Positions 1-10,917 are shown, counted from the stretch's first letter. The stretch: DNA of 64,000 nt from an uncultured Dokdonia sp. (GCF_947496725.1 NZ_CANMDS010000002.1:1-64000), one strand, 5' to 3'. Program-made: numbers and translations. Notes: generated from the letters alone by a model not told the origin.

Positions 1-3000
1 TCATTATCACAATCAAGAGCATTCCAAGCAGCACTTGCTGTCTCTGTAATACTAGCTGTTAAGAAATCACAACCATCTGTTGGATCTGTACCGTCTAATA
101 CTTCTTGCTCATTTGTTACTCCGTCACCATCACAATCACCAGCTAACCAAGCAGCATCGGCCACTACAGTTTGACTCGTAAAGTCAAGATCACAGCTATC
201 TAATGGATCTGTACCATCGGCAATTTCATCTGCATTGGTTACGCCATCTCCATCACAATCTGAAGTAGGCCAATCATTAGTAACGGTTATTGTTGCCGTT
301 ACATCTTCACAAGGCAACTCTTGACTAATTGTATATGTATAAACTCCTGCTGCATTTACTGCAGGATCAAACATTCCATCAAGTAGATTTGGACTCCAAG
401 TACCACCAGCATCTGCGGTTCCAAGAGCAGCAAATAAATCTACTGTGTCACAAGTTGCAGTAACTACTCCACTAACACCAGGATTTGCTTGAGGCACAAA
501 CTCCACTTCTACTGTTAATAAATCTAAGCTCTCACACCCTGCAGCATTAGTTTGACTAATTACAACCAAACTATCTGTCAAATCTGTTAATAATGTTGTC
601 GCTGGAATAGAAACTTTAGGTTCAGCTTCATAATCTGCTAACGTATCATAATAATTCAAGGTTAGTGTCTGTCCATCTGTTGTCACCTCTAAGTCTGCTA
701 ACGTTGCCGTAGCCATTTCCGACTCACAGAACTCTTGTAGTGTATCTCCGTTAGGATCTTCTGGTTCTGGATTTATAGTCACAACAAATTCTAATCTATC
801 TGAAACATCAGATATACAAGTAGAAGGTGCATCTTCTGCAAAACCTGCAAAATAACTTACTCCATCAGTTAAAGGAGTAGTACTTGACAATACATTACCA
901 GCAGCATCATACCACACCACAGTCGATCCCATAGGTGTATTATCTACTACTAAATCACCGATTGTATTAGCATCTGACACACAAGACACTGGCGTTGCAT
1001 CTGGAGATGTAGGTGCTGGCAAATCACAAGTATATGTAATTGTTATAAGTGCATTATCTGCTGGTGCATTAATATTTCCGTCGTTGTCTTTTATCGTATA
1101 AGCAACTGGTGTCGGGTTTCCTGTAAAGTCTGGAAGCGGAATAAACGATGTTGCTCCTGTAAATGGATTTACACTCCACGTTCCTTCTCCTGGCACATTA
1201 AATCCAGTTACATTTCCATCAACCACATTGATTCCTGTAGCTCCAGGTGGTATTACTAAACTTACACTAGTTACATCTACAGTTCCATCTGTATCAGAAT
1301 CAACAAGTGGATTAGGGTTACTCGGATCTTGATTGTTTGCAAAAACATCAACAGTCACTGTTGAACCTGCCACATTATCTAAATCAAAATCATCTTGTGG
1401 TACCGGAGGTATTTTCACGTAAGTGATTGTAAGTGTACCCTCATTCATAGATGTCAACCCTCCTAAATCATTTACTTCATAGTTAATAGGTGTAGGGTCT
1501 GCCGTAAATCCTGCTTGCGGAACAAATGTTACGTTTCCAGCAGGGTCTACAGTCCAAGTTCCCTCTCCAGGAACAACCAAAGTATCGTTAAATCCATCAC
1601 CATTAGAATCTGTCGCGTTTGGATCTACAAAGTTTACTGTAGACGGATCAATCGCGTTAGACGGGTCTGCTAATGTGTTTGCTGTATCGTTATCACCAAT
1701 AGGCGTATCCATAGTTACAGGTCCAGCGGCATTAAGTAAATCTTCATCATCCTCAACTATAGGTCCATCAGGAATACGTATTGTAACCGTTGTTGTGCTT
1801 GTATTTCCAGCTTCGTCTGTTATAGTATACTCAAATGTTGTCTCTCCTGACCATCCAGCTTCTGGTATAAATGTCATTGTACCATCTGGATCTACGAAGA
1901 CTGTACCATTTGCAGGTTGTGTGTAGCTAGAAACTACCGTATTCCCTTGTCCTAATATATCCTCATCATCGTGATCATCCCCAAATGCGTCATTTACCTC
2001 AAATAAGTTCTCAACAATAGATTGATTAATTCCAGTTATGAAATCATCTGGCATAGCTTGTATTGAAGCTCTTACCAAGCTCATAGGTATTTGAGTAGGC
2101 GCACACATACAATTTGCATCGCTAGGCTCCATTACAAAAACTAAACCTGTTGTCTCTGAACAAGCTTCTGTACCATTAAATTCAATTGACTCTGTTAATG
2201 ACCCTCCAGCTGGAATTCCTCCAACTAGGTTGCCCGTAAATATGCTCGCTCCCATAGGCTGTCCCATTGCATCAGCACAATAGAAATCAAACTCAGCGCC
2301 AGCAGGCATATCTAGCTCTCCTGAATTCTCTATTGTTAGGGTTGCTAACGAATATCCAAAAGTAGAAACCGTTTCCGAAAGTGTAGCTTCTGAAGCGGTT
2401 AAGGCTGCAGGAGTTGGCTTACGAATTTCTATATCATCTTGTCTACTTCCTGTTTGAATAATTGCTTCTGTACAAGAAGCTCCCGCACCTGTTGAACAAG
2501 TCGTTCCTGCTGTTTCTATGTAGTTACTTACAGATACAGAAGCAGCATCTGAACATATACCATTAATAGGTGTTACATCAAAAGAAAATTCTAATGTATC
2601 ATCATCTACCATACCGGGAGGATATTGTACTATAAGCTCATTAGGCATTTCACTAACGATAGTCATATCATCAGTACCACCACCAGTATTTGCAAGTGTA
2701 CCTGGAACATACTCAAGCCCTACTGGTATTTCAACACTAGCAAAATCTTGCGTACCTGTTATAGCAGCCGGATTACCAACTATATCTTTTACAGTAGATT
2801 TATTAACTATTGTAAAATTACCACCACATCCATCTATTGGATCTGGAACAGACAGCTCTGGAAACACCTCATAAGGCGCAGATAGACCATCTATAACGAT
2901 TCCATTAGAAAGAACTCTTGAGTTATCTCCAATAGCAGGGTCACCACAAGGTGCATTTCCATTAACCTTGAAGTTCAATGGTGCATTTGATTGATAATCA

Positions 3001-6000
3001 CAAGTAGTTTGTAATGTATAGCGAATTATGATTTTACGTTCATCAACACTCACACCTACAGCTCCTGTACCTGGAACTCCACCATACTGATCCATATCTG
3101 GATGTGTAAGTGGAATTTCATAACCCGTACCTAAATCAACAACTGTTGATGTAATATCTACCCAGTCATTTGAACCTTTTGGGTATTCAGATTCTATCAA
3201 TACAATATCAAGTGCAGACGTTCCTCCAAAAGGCTCTAATGTAGAAACAGCATCAACAACTGTACCTTTTAAACCTGCATTAAATTCATTTTCTATTATA
3301 AATGGAGTACAGTTATCAACTGTAGTAGTTGGTTGCGCAAGTAAAGTTTGTTGTACTAATGCTCCTGAAGGTATTAGTGCAATTGTCGCAACTTCCTTAT
3401 AACAAAAATCTGTTGTTGCAGCATAGTCAACCGGATATGCATCACAGTCATAACCAAGCTCAAAATCTATTGGCCTTTGCTCGCAAAAGTTATAAGTAGC
3501 AGCTATTCTAATATTTTTTGTTCCTCCAGCAGCAACAGCTCCTACCTGAACATAGCTATTACCGTCTGCATCTGTAAATATCTCAGTTGCAGGATCAACA
3601 GGTGTACCACCTCCAGAACCGTCTGAAGCAACATCAATATTTGCATTTGTCACAACAACACCTTGAGCAGGTACTCTTACCCAGTGATAAGGAATAGCAT
3701 TACTCGATGTATTAACTATCTGTAAATCAAAAAACGCTTCTGGTCCAAAACCATCTACATTTGATCCTGCTAGAGGCTGGAAATTATAAGTTGGTGAAGT
3801 ATAGCTTAACCTTATGGATGCTCCAGAGTATGTATTTCCAGCAGCTCCAGTTAAGTTATTACTTGTTACACCGTCATCTGAAAACACTACATTCTGTATT
3901 CTTGTTAAATCCTCTCCATATTTTCCAGGATCATCATAGACATTATGCGCCCAAGGGTACAAGTCCATTGTCGTAAACACATCAATTTGAGTTGTTCGTA
4001 ACAACTCACAACTCCCCTTCACATTAAGAACTGTTCTATATGCAGCTTGAGCTCTTTGATCTGTGTCCCTATAATTACTTCCAGGCACAGGTGTTGCTCT
4101 CCAATTATTCGCATCAATCTGAACAAGATCTAAATCTCCATTACTAGCTCTAAAGGTCCCCTCTGTAGTTTGCTGACTCGCATCTACAACTCTAAGACCA
4201 TCTGGCACTACATAGTCAATCTGCTTAATAGCAGTAATTGGTCTAAATTCACCCGGATGGAGGTGGCCTATAGAAGCTCGTATGTAGTTGTTATAATCTA
4301 TAGCCCCTAACTCTGTACAATCAGAAAAAGCTTGATTTGCACCTCCAGTAATAATTAATGGTCTGGTAAACTCAACAGAATCACCCCAGTCGTCACAACT
4401 CACCTCATCTGCAGCATTTGCATTAGAATGACCAGGCTCTATTGTGAAGAAACGACCCCTAAAGCCCATCACATTAAAATTTTGAGGATAATAGGTATCC
4501 AACTTAAAGTGCCAATCTATCTGAATAAAGAACTCATCTCCATTATCTACTGTACCCGAATCTAAAGTTGCTATTGCATCAGAAAAATCAAAATCTGCAA
4601 TAAAATCGTTACTTCCACTTGGATCTGGAATAATCACTGGCGGATTCAATGCTGTTACTGGAGTTGTTAAACCTGTAGACGCATCTATAAAATACACCTC
4701 CCCCTCTAAAAAGCTAATTGTCTCTTGACCTAAAGACGCTGCCGCTGGCAGATCATATTTTTGTCTAAAATGAAGATTATCTCCAATCAAAGGATTCGTT
4801 TCAGCAGCATTATTTGAGCTATTCATAAAGCCTTCTGCCTGTACACGCATATCATCACCTGCTAGGTATTGATCTAGCTCGTGAATAGCTGGATCAAGTG
4901 TAACCAGCGTGGTCATTGTATTGTCAGTATATCCAGGAGTGATTCTAAAAGAATCAAAAGCCGTTATATTAGGACCTTGACAAGGCTCACAACCGTGAAG
5001 TAACACTGGAAGAAATGTATCACAATGAATATCATTAGTCTTACAAATATCTCCATTAGTATCATACCAGTTATACGTTGTCTTATATGGTACTACTATT
5101 GGATTTGGTGTTGCACAAGTAGCTACTAAAGGAAAACGCACAAATCTATCGTCATCTCCTCCATTACGGTTACTATAACCGTTTATAAGGTCTGTAGTTG
5201 AATAGAAAACCGGCGTCCCTGGACCCCCTGGCTGACTAAACAAAGCTGGATCTGCAGATACATCTAGCGTTACACCTGCAGGCACATCTAGCTCTACCAC
5301 CATCTCATTATCTGCATCTGGCGTAAACATACCGTGACCATTATGCCTGTAACCAGTACCAGCATTTATAAAATACGGACTAATAGCCAGTTCAAAAACT
5401 TCACCATCAGACGTATCTGTATCCTGCTCCCTTAGAGTTGGGTTAACATAATCTCTACCTATATTACCATAACCTAAATCTGTACCTCCCACACGTGATA
5501 CATCACATTGAGTTTTTGCCAAAGCATTTAAAAATATATGCTCCCAATCTTGCAACCTATCATCTCCAGAGCTACAAGTGAACACATCGTCATCTACAAA
5601 CTCCATATCATAAGTAAGCGTAACTGTATCTCCTGGCGCAATATCATCAAAATACGTATCACCATCTACATCAGAAAATCCACCCGCACCATCCGGATCC
5701 ACCGTAAGTGTATTCTCCTCAAGCATTTGTGTGTCACCAAACTGAACATAACTAGCAACATCTGAAGTCCATCCAGATATATCACCCGAAATATTAGTTT
5801 CAGTTGTAGTACCCAACCTAAAATTGGTAAATATTTTTTGATCGTAACGCTGGCTTGACCAACGCACGTTATTATCATAATCTAAGTTAAGCAACTGACC
5901 ATTAGAACCCAATCCAAAAGACAATCTAACATCTTTTGCCCAAGAAGCAGCACCAGTACCTGTATTTGTAATTTCTACGATAACTTCATTAACCCCACAT

Positions 6001-7076
6001 ATTTCTCTAGGATTTTGAACCACGTTAAATGTAAGCGTAGGAACCGCTGTTCCAAAAAGAACCGATCCTACCACTTGATCAGAAAGATAACAATCCCAAC
6101 CAGCCCTGTGATCCACATTCGTATCTGCCGTACTATTACCACAAGAATTTAAGCTGAACTCCTCTGTAAAAACCAGCGTCTCACCATCATTAAATATACC
6201 ATCGCCATCCTCAAGCGTTGCATCATTAGGGTTCGCCACATTAAAAGGAGCCACTGTCATATCATATTGATATATAAGTGGGTTTGCATTAACATCAACA
6301 GGTGTAAGCTCTGTACCTAAATAAAATAACTTATAGTTGGTAACATTGGCTCCTAACAACACCGAGTGATATCCGGTTTGAACACCAGAATTACCAGCAT
6401 TTATATCTGATATGTCTCGCGTATGTGTACCCCCAACGATAGCTGGCAGAGATATTATAGGAGAATCAACTAATAATGATGGGGCTATTAAATCATAACC
6501 TCCAAAATTAGGATCTGTATCCTCTCCAGAACCATCACCTCCAGTATATGCAAGTGATATGTAATCTTTAAATGTTCCACTATTTTCAGAATGCACTACC
6601 GCATCACACCCAGCCTCTCTTTGAAAAGATAGAGAAGCAAAATTACCAGCCCCCCAGTTATTAGCCGGATCATTATTCCTATTTATAGCAAATACTGGCG
6701 CCGAAGGATTTGTGACATCTGCCTCTATAACCTCAAATTCTCCAGGTGGATTTGAAGTGGTTATTGTAGCCGTACCATTAATATAGGTTACACCAGGAGC
6801 AAGATTCATCGTGACAAGCACGGTATTAGTGCCTGAAACTAATGAGGTAATTGCCACTTCGTTAAAAGATTCATTACCCGAACCAATACCTATATCACCA
6901 TCTAATGCAAATGGCTGGTATGCTGCCCTGAAATCATCATTTTCAAAAACCTGCGCATAAGACGACCCCGCAAAACTCACAAAAGCCAGCACTAATAGCA
7001 AAAAACTTCTTTTCCTCAACTTTTGCATTGAGGTAAAATTATTTTTCAAAACGGATGGAAGCGTAATTTTTCCCAT
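1..7076 (-). CDS. Giant secreted multidomain adhesin-like protein, C-terminus outside window
   Basis: An uninterrupted minus-strand frame of 2,358 codons runs off the left edge, so the C-terminus is missing. The chosen ATG gives a 16-residue leader before a second in-frame ATG at 7028; after that second Met come a basic stretch and the hydrophobic core LLLVLAFVSFAG ending near YAQ, a clear signal peptide. The first ~1,650 residues are beta-rich and Gly/Asp/Thr-rich and resemble DUF11/Ig-like surface repeats. Around residues 1690-2010 there are three cadherin-like units, each with a GxGTWxVDPxG-type core (for example GEGTWTVDPAGNVTFVPQAG). From about residue 2270, thrombospondin-3-like calcium motifs CDGDGVTNxxE and DGTDP repeat up to the edge. 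Large flavobacterial proteins of this build usually end in a T9SS sorting domain, expected upstream of position 1. The ligand is unknown. Surface or secreted location is secure; adhesin function is inferred. Confidence 0.85.
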   Translation of the reverse strand, partial: MGKITLPSVLKNNFTSMQKLRKRSFLLLVLAFVSFAGSSYAQVFENDDFRAAYQPFALDGDIGIGSGNESFNEVAITSLVSGTNTVLVTMNLAPGVTYINGTATITTSNPPGEFEVIEADVTNPSAPVFAINRNNDPANNWGAGNFASLSFQREAGCDAVVHSENSGTFKDYISLAYTGGDGSGEDTDPNFGGYDLIAPSLLVDSPIISLPAIVGGTHTRDISDINAGNSGVQTGYHSVLLGANVTNYKLFYLGTELTPVDVNANPLIYQYDMTVAPFNVANPNDATLEDGDGIFNDGETLVFTEEFSLNSCGNSTADTNVDHRAGWDCYLSDQVVGSVLFGTAVPTLTFNVVQNPREICGVNEVIVEITNTGTGAASWAKDVRLSFGLGSNGQLLNLDYDNNVRWSSQRYDQKIFTNFRLGTTTETNISGDISGWTSDVASYVQFGDTQMLEENTLTVDPDGAGGFSDVDGDTYFDDIAPGDTVTLTYDMEFVDDDVFTCSSGDDRLQDWEHIFLNALAKTQCDVSRVGGTDLGYGNIGRDYVNPTLREQDTDTSDGEVFELAISPYFINAGTGYRHNGHGMFTPDADNEMVVELDVPAGVTLDVSADPALFSQPGGPGTPVFYSTTDLINGYSNRNGGDDDRFVRFPLVATCATPNPIVVPYKTTYNWYDTNGDICKTNDIHCDTFLPVLLHGCEPCQGPNITAFDSFRITPGYTDNTMTTLVTLDPAIHELDQYLAGDDMRVQAEGFMNSSNNAAETNPLIGDNLHFRQKYDLPAAASLGQETISFLEGEVYFIDASTGLTTPVTALNPPVIIPDPSGSNDFIADFDFSDAIATLDSGTVDNGDEFFIQIDWHFKLDTYYPQNFNVMGFRGRFFTIEPGHSNANAADEVSCDDWGDSVEFTRPLIITGGANQAFSDCTELGAIDYNNYIRASIGHLHPGEFRPITAIKQIDYVVPDGLRVVDASQQTTEGTFRASNGDLDLVQIDANNWRATPVPGSNYRDTDQRAQAAYRTVLNVKGSCELLRTTQIDVFTTMDLYPWAHNVYDDPGKYGEDLTRIQNVVFSDDGVTSNNLTGAAGNTYSGASIRLSYTSPTYNFQPLAGSNVDGFGPEAFFDLQIVNTSSNAIPYHWVRVPAQGVVVTNANIDVASDGSGGGTPVDPATEIFTDADGNSYVQVGAVAAGGTKNIRIAATYNFCEQRPIDFELGYDCDAYPVDYAATTDFCYKEVATIALIPSGALVQQTLLAQPTTTVDNCTPFIIENEFNAGLKGTVVDAVSTLEPFGGTSALDIVLIESEYPKGSNDWVDITSTVVDLGTGYEIPLTHPDMDQYGGVPGTGAVGVSVDERKIIIRYTLQTTCDYQSNAPLNFKVNGNAPCGDPAIGDNSRVLSNGIVIDGLSAPYEVFPELSVPDPIDGCGGNFTIVNKSTVKDIVGNPAAITGTQDFASVEIPVGLEYVPGTLANTGGGTDDMTIVSEMPNELIVQYPPGMVDDDTLEFSFDVTPINGICSDAASVSVSNYIETAGTTCSTGAGASCTEAIIQTGSRQDDIEIRKPTPAALTASEATLSETVSTFGYSLATLTIENSGELDMPAGAEFDFYCADAMGQPMGASIFTGNLVGGIPAGGSLTESIEFNGTEACSETTGLVFVMEPSDANCMCAPTQIPMSLVRASIQAMPDDFITGINQSIVENLFEVNDAFGDDHDDEDILGQGNTVVSSYTQPANGTVFVDPDGTMTFIPEAGWSGETTFEYTITDEAGNTSTTTVTIRIPDGPIVEDDEDLLNAAGPVTMDTPIGDNDTANTLADPSNAIDPSTVNFVDPNATDSNGDGFNDTLVVPGEGTWTVDPAGNVTFVPQAGFTADPTPINYEVNDLGGLTSMNEGTLTITYVKIPPVPQDDFDLDNVAGSTVTVDVFANNQDPSNPNPLVDSDTDGTVDVTSVSLVIPPGATGINVVDGNVTGFNVPGEGTWSVNPFTGATSFIPLPDFTGNPTPVAYTIKDNDGNINAPADNALITITYTCDLPAPTSPDATPVSCVSDANTIGDLVVDNTPMGSTVVWYDAAGNVLSSTTPLTDGVSYFAGFAEDAPSTCISDVSDRLEFVVTINPEPEDPNGDTLQEFCESEMATATLADLEVTTDGQTLTLNYYDTLADYEAEPKVSIPATTLLTDLTDSLVVISQTNAAGCESLDLLTVEVEFVPQANPGVSGVVTATCDTVDLFAALGTADAGGTWSPNLLDGMFDPAVNAAGVYTYTISQELPCEDVTATITVTNDWPTSDCDGDGVTNADEIADGTDPLDSCDLDFTSQTVVADAAWLAGDCDGDGVTNEQEVLDGTDPTDGCDFLTASITETASAAWNALDCDN

Positions 7077-7506
7077 AAATATAATTTATAAACTGATTCT
7101 TTATAATAGCTTTATTTCTCGTTTCAATAATGTGACTCAAATCTTGACAATCAAAAAATATTGTTGATTCACGAGAAAATGTAATTACTTACAAATATAA
7201 GTATATCTGACAAATGTAATGTTAATTCAATAACATAATAAATTATAATGTATTTTATCGATGATTTTAACCTTTTCGTCGATAATTTGAGCTAAATCTA
7301 CGATAAATAGCAGATTAATATCGACGAAATACACAACTCTACATCCTTCTTATTTTTTTCAAAGGACTGACTATGAATCGTTTCACTTAGAATCAAAACA
7401 AATTACCTTCCTTAAATGACAATTTAAATCTTCCTTACTGTAAGTTAACTCTAAAACAATCTGCGATTGATCCCATATTTTTTTTTATAAAAAGTTTAAA
7501 AAACCC
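7077..7506. other. AT-rich non-coding region upstream of the adhesin
   Basis: No credible coding frame is visible on either strand. Read on the minus strand, the octamers at 7192-7199 and 7211-7218 fit the Bacteroidota -7 consensus TANNTTTG and could drive the adhesin, but neither has a well-spaced TTG partner. The stretch 7256-7329 holds a small family of TATCGAYGA-like words, described separately. Confidence 0.6.
7256..7329. repeat. Cluster of TATCGACGA-like words with an 11-bp inverted repeat
   Basis: TTTCGTCGATA at 7274-7284 is the exact reverse complement of TATCGACGAAA at 7319-7329, with a 34-nt spacer. A related word TATCGATGA lies at 7256-7264 and TACGATA at about 7299-7305. The arrangement resembles a multi-site operator or a remnant repeat in the leader region of the adhesin. 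The protein that would bind it is unknown. Confidence 0.4.
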
Positions 7507-7536
7507 TTTGTAAAAACTAGAAAAGACTTAAATTTG
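7507..7536 (+). promoter_or_regulatory. Promoter of the tRNA-Gly/tRNA-Leu unit
   Basis: TTTG at 7507-7510 is followed after 18 nt by TAAATTTG at 7529-7536. This matches the Bacteroidota housekeeping promoter consensus (TTG or TTTG, 17-23 nt, TANNTTTG). The predicted start would lie near 7543, about 35 nt before the mature tRNA-Gly. Confidence 0.7.
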
Positions 7537-7578
7537 CATCCGCTATGAGAAATAGTGATGTTCTTTACAGAATGAAAT

Positions 7579-7650
7579 GCGAAAGTAGCTCAGGGGTAGA
7601 GCATCACCTTGCCAAGGTGGGGGTCGCGAGTTCAAATCTCGTCTTTCGCT
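7579..7650 (+). tRNA. tRNA-Gly(GCC)
   Basis: A 72-nt cloverleaf can be folded: acceptor arms GCGAAAG and CTTTCGC, D arm GCTC/GAGC, anticodon stem TCACC/GGTGG with loop TTGCCAA, T arm GCGAG/CTCGT with TTCAAAT loop, and discriminator T. The anticodon GCC is at 7611-7613. CCA is not encoded. It is the first gene of a two-tRNA unit ending at the terminator at 7812. Confidence 0.95.
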
Positions 7651-7667
7651 CAAATTTGAAATAATTA

Positions 7668-7683
7668 CGCTTTCGCGAAAGCG
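7668..7683. repeat. Dispersed palindrome CGCTTTCGCGAAAGCG
   Basis: Exact 16-bp copy lying in the spacer between tRNA-Gly and tRNA-Leu, so it is probably transcribed within the tRNA precursor. Confidence 0.9.
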
Positions 7684-7726
7684 TATAGAAAATATACCAA
7701 TTTTATTTTCACACAAGTGAGAATAT

Positions 7727-7810
7727 GCTCGAGTGGTGGAATTGGTAGACACGTTGGACTTAAAATCCAATGTCCATTAGGACGTACGGGTTCAAGTCCC
7801 GTCTCGAGTA
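7727..7810 (+). tRNA. tRNA-Leu(TAA)
   Basis: This is an 84-nt class II tRNA with a long variable arm (TGTCC ATTA GGACG region). The acceptor arms are GCTCGAG and CTCGAGT, giving a G1-U72 wobble end pair, with discriminator A. The anticodon stem TTGGA/TCCAA encloses the loop CTTAAAA, so the anticodon is TAA at 7761-7763. The T loop TTCAAGT is canonical and CCA is not encoded. It is probably cotranscribed with tRNA-Gly. Confidence 0.95.
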
Positions 7811-7811
7811 C

Positions 7812-7840
7812 AAAAGGCTTCCATCTAGGAAGCCTTTTTT
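7812..7840 (+). terminator. Rho-independent terminator of the tRNA unit
   Basis: The stem AAAAGGCTTCC / GGAAGCCTTTT has a 5-nt loop and runs into a T tract, two nucleotides after the tRNA-Leu 3' end. Confidence 0.85.
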
Positions 7841-7866
7841 ATTTAAATTAATTAGAAATCAACACT

Positions 7867-10485
7867 CTAAGGTGTTGACTTACTCTTTTTCTTAACAAGC
7901 ATTCTTTTTATCTCGTTAAGTTTCATAAGCGCCTCTACCGGTGTAAGCGTATCAATATCTATATGCAATATCTCCTCTTTAATTTCTTCTAGTAATGGAT
8001 CATCTAGATTAAAGAAGCTAAGCTGCATTTCTTCCTCTGCAGCATCTTTTAAGGTACCCGTAAGCTCTTCACTACCGTGAGACTTTTCTAGCTTACCCAT
8101 CATCTTAGTAGCGCGACGCAGTACTTGCTGTGGCATTCCCGCCATTTTTGCTACGTGTATACCAAAACTATGCGCACTTCCTCCTGGCACCAGTTTACGT
8201 AAGAATAAGACGTTGTCTTTAAGCTCTTTTACAGAGACGTTATAGTTCTTAATACGCTCAAAGGTTTCACACATCTCATTAAGCTCGTGATAGTGTGTTG
8301 CAAAAAGCGTTTTTGGCCTACCAGGGTGCTCGTGTAGGTACTCACTTATTGCCCAGGCTATAGATATACCGTCATAAGTACTTGTCCCCCTACCTATCTC
8401 ATCTAGTAAAACCAGGCTTCGGTCGCTCAAGTTATTAAGTATACTAGCTGTCTCATTCATCTCTACCATAAAGGTACTCTCACCCATAGATATATTATCA
8501 CTAGCTCCTACTCTAGTAAAAATCTTATCTACTAGACCTATATGAGCCGCTTGGGCTGGTACAAAACTTCCCATTTGAGCAAGCAGCACTATTAATGCTG
8601 TTTGCCTTAAAATAGCACTCTTACCAGACATATTAGGCCCCGTGATCATAATCATTTGTTGATCTGCACTATCTAGATATACATCATTTGTAACATATGC
8701 CTCTCCTAGTGGCAGTTGCTTTTCTATAACAGGGTGACGCCCTTCCTTTATGTCTATTACTTGAGACTCATCTAGGGTGGGTCTCACATAATTATTCTCT
8801 CTTGCAAGTTGTGTAAAGCCTAGCAAACAATCGAGCTGTGCAATTTGTGTTGCATTAGCCTGTACTTGCGGAATAAAACCACCCACCCAGCTCACCAACT
8901 CAGCAAATAGTTGCTGCTCTATACCTTGTATACGTTCTTCTGCCCCAAGTATTTTACCCTCATACTCCTTAAGCTCATCTGTAATGTAACGCTCAGCATT
9001 AACAAGAGTTTGTTTTCTGATCCACTCCTCAGGCACCTTATCTTTATGTGTATTTCTTACTTCTATATAATACCCAAAAACGTTATTTGAAGCAATTTTT
9101 AAAGAAGTAATACCGGTGCGCTCTGTCTCGCGCTCTAGCATCTTTTCTAGGTAATCCTTACCACCTTGTGATAATGCTCTTAAATCATCTAGCTCTTTAT
9201 GAAAACCAGGAGCAATTGCACCGCCCTTTACAATAGAGACAGGAGCTTCTTCTCTTAGAGTTTCTTTTATTTTAGAACGGAGTACTTCACAGTTCTGCAA
9301 CTGCTCACCTATAATTTTAAGCGATTCATTATCTGTACCAGATGCTAAGGCTTTAATAGGCACAATGGCCTCTAGCGAGTTTTTGAGTTGTATCACCTCG
9401 CGAGGGCTAATCTTAGCCGTGGCAACCTTGCTTATTAAACGCTCAAGGTCTCCTATCTGCTTGATATGACCCTGCATTTTATCAAAAATATCGCCGTTAT
9501 CTGATAAAAATGACACCACCTCGTGACGGCGTTTAATCTCATCCAGTCTTTTGAGTGGCAATGCGAGCCATCTTTTAAGAAGGCGCCCACCCATTGCAGA
9601 GGTAGTTTTATCTATTATATCTATTAAGGTAATAGCCTTTACACCAGAAGCAGAGTTATATAACTCTAGGTTACGTATGGTAAAGCGATCCATCCACACA
9701 TAATCATCTGCAGCAATACGACTTATGCTTGTGATATGCTGTAGCTTATGGTGCTGGGTTTCTCCTAAATAATGTAAAGCAGCCCCAGCAGCTATAATAC
9801 CTGCCATAAGACGCTCAACACCAAAACCTTTAAGAGACTTCACATTGAAGTGCTTATGCAATGATTCTCTCGCATAATCTATTTGAAAAACCCAATCTTC
9901 TTGATAAAAAGTGTGATAATCTGGCCCATACGATTCTATGAATTTCTTTTTTTGAGCCTTAGAAACAAGTAATTCACTAGGTGCAAAATTCTGGAGCAAC
10001 TTATCTACATAAGCGACATCTCCTTGAGCCGTAAGATACTCTCCTGTTGACACATCTAAAAAGGAAACACCCACCTTATCTTTTTCAAAATATACAGCTC
10101 CCAGAAAGTTATTTGTCTTTGCAGAGAGTATATCATCATTCATCGCAACACCAGGCGTAACAAGCTCTGTAACACCACGTTTAACGATTTTTTTTGTTTG
10201 TTTTGGGTCCTCAAGTTGATCACAAATAGCGACACGACAGCCCGCTTTTACCAGCTTAGGCAAGTATGTATTAAGCGAGTGATGCGGGAAACCTGCAAGC
10301 TCAGTGCGCTCTCCACCATTATTACGATTAGTTAACGTGATATTGAGAATGGCAGCAGCTTTTACCGCATCTTCACCAAATGTCTCGTAAAAATCGCCAA
10401 CTCTAAAGAGCAACAAAGCATCAGGATATTTTGCCTTGATACCATTGTATTGTTGCATTAATGGGGTCACTTTCTTCTTTGCCAA
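7867..10485 (-). CDS. mutS: DNA mismatch repair ATPase MutS
   Basis: MutS binds base mismatches and small loops, then uses its ATPase to recruit MutL. At 872 residues this is full-length MutS. The N-terminal domain carries the mismatch-probing Phe-x-Glu motif in [11 protein letters not shown] near residue 30. The C-terminal ABC-type ATPase has Walker [10 protein letters not shown] near residue 615, Walker [17 protein letters not shown] near 690, and the FATHYHEL switch motif. The last ~50 residues form an acidic and basic tail typical of the dimer-of-dimers region. It reads away from the SusC gene, and the shared 437-nt spacer must hold both promoters. The gene stands alone, with mutL not adjacent. 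Confidence 0.98.
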   Translation of the reverse strand: MAKKKVTPLMQQYNGIKAKYPDALLLFRVGDFYETFGEDAVKAAAILNITLTNRNNGGERTELAGFPHHSLNTYLPKLVKAGCRVAICDQLEDPKQTKKIVKRGVTELVTPGVAMNDDILSAKTNNFLGAVYFEKDKVGVSFLDVSTGEYLTAQGDVAYVDKLLQNFAPSELLVSKAQKKKFIESYGPDYHTFYQEDWVFQIDYARESLHKHFNVKSLKGFGVERLMAGIIAAGAALHYLGETQHHKLQHITSISRIAADDYVWMDRFTIRNLELYNSASGVKAITLIDIIDKTTSAMGGRLLKRWLALPLKRLDEIKRRHEVVSFLSDNGDIFDKMQGHIKQIGDLERLISKVATAKISPREVIQLKNSLEAIVPIKALASGTDNESLKIIGEQLQNCEVLRSKIKETLREEAPVSIVKGGAIAPGFHKELDDLRALSQGGKDYLEKMLERETERTGITSLKIASNNVFGYYIEVRNTHKDKVPEEWIRKQTLVNAERYITDELKEYEGKILGAEERIQGIEQQLFAELVSWVGGFIPQVQANATQIAQLDCLLGFTQLARENNYVRPTLDESQVIDIKEGRHPVIEKQLPLGEAYVTNDVYLDSADQQMIMITGPNMSGKSAILRQTALIVLLAQMGSFVPAQAAHIGLVDKIFTRVGASDNISMGESTFMVEMNETASILNNLSDRSLVLLDEIGRGTSTYDGISIAWAISEYLHEHPGRPKTLFATHYHELNEMCETFERIKNYNVSVKELKDNVLFLRKLVPGGSAHSFGIHVAKMAGMPQQVLRRATKMMGKLEKSHGSEELTGTLKDAAEEEMQLSFFNLDDPLLEEIKEEILHIDIDTLTPVEALMKLNEIKRMLVKKKSKSTP

Positions 10486-10582
10486 ACTGTAATTTTTAAG
10501 GAAAATAAAAATACGCCATTCTTTTGTGTTGACATTAATGACCTAAGGAATGTTATCCCCAGTTTTACACATTTTTTTAGTC

Positions 10583-10598
10583 CGCTTTCGCGAAAGCG
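10583..10598. repeat. Dispersed palindrome CGCTTTCGCGAAAGCG
   Basis: Exact 16-bp copy about 100 nt upstream of mutS in the mutS/SusC divergent spacer. Confidence 0.9.
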
Positions 10599-10891
10599 TA
10601 AAATAAAGCGTTTTAAGGATGTTTTAAACCGTAGAACACAAAACCATAAGCTGTGAAAAATAAAATCGATTTAAAACAGCTTAAAACAATCAATTTATTA
10701 TAGATAAAAACTATTTTTTCTATTTTAATAATAATACTAGACTATCCAAAATCACACTTCCGCCTAAATTATTGTGAGAAAAATCACTATTAATAACAAA
10801 ATGATGAATTATTCGCAAAAAACATATATTATTACCTAAATTCTTATCAAATGCCTATCATTTAGTGATTTATGTTAGATATTATTTATAA

Positions 10892-10917
10892 TTTGGATTT
10901 AAACTTTAAAATCCAAA
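10892..10917 (+). promoter_or_regulatory. Inverted repeat in the SusC leader
   Basis: TTTGGATTT (10892-10900) is exactly complementary to AAATCCAAA (10909-10917) across an 8-nt spacer, and the second arm ends 5 nt before the SusC start codon. It could be a regulator site or a leader hairpin that hides the translation start. Confidence 0.35.

Noticed and set aside
1-330. Tandem DNA repeat at the left edge
   Set aside because: The repetition is at protein level (calcium-binding CDGDGVTN-type motifs); the DNA copies have diverged.
1675-5878. Several short frames of 70-86 codons on both strands within the adhesin region
   Set aside because: They are shadows of the continuous 2,358-codon minus-strand frame; their translations are low-complexity and have no family features.
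7543-7770. 75-codon minus-strand frame across the two tRNA genes
   Set aside because: It runs antisense through both tRNAs, and its translation simply reflects tRNA sequence.
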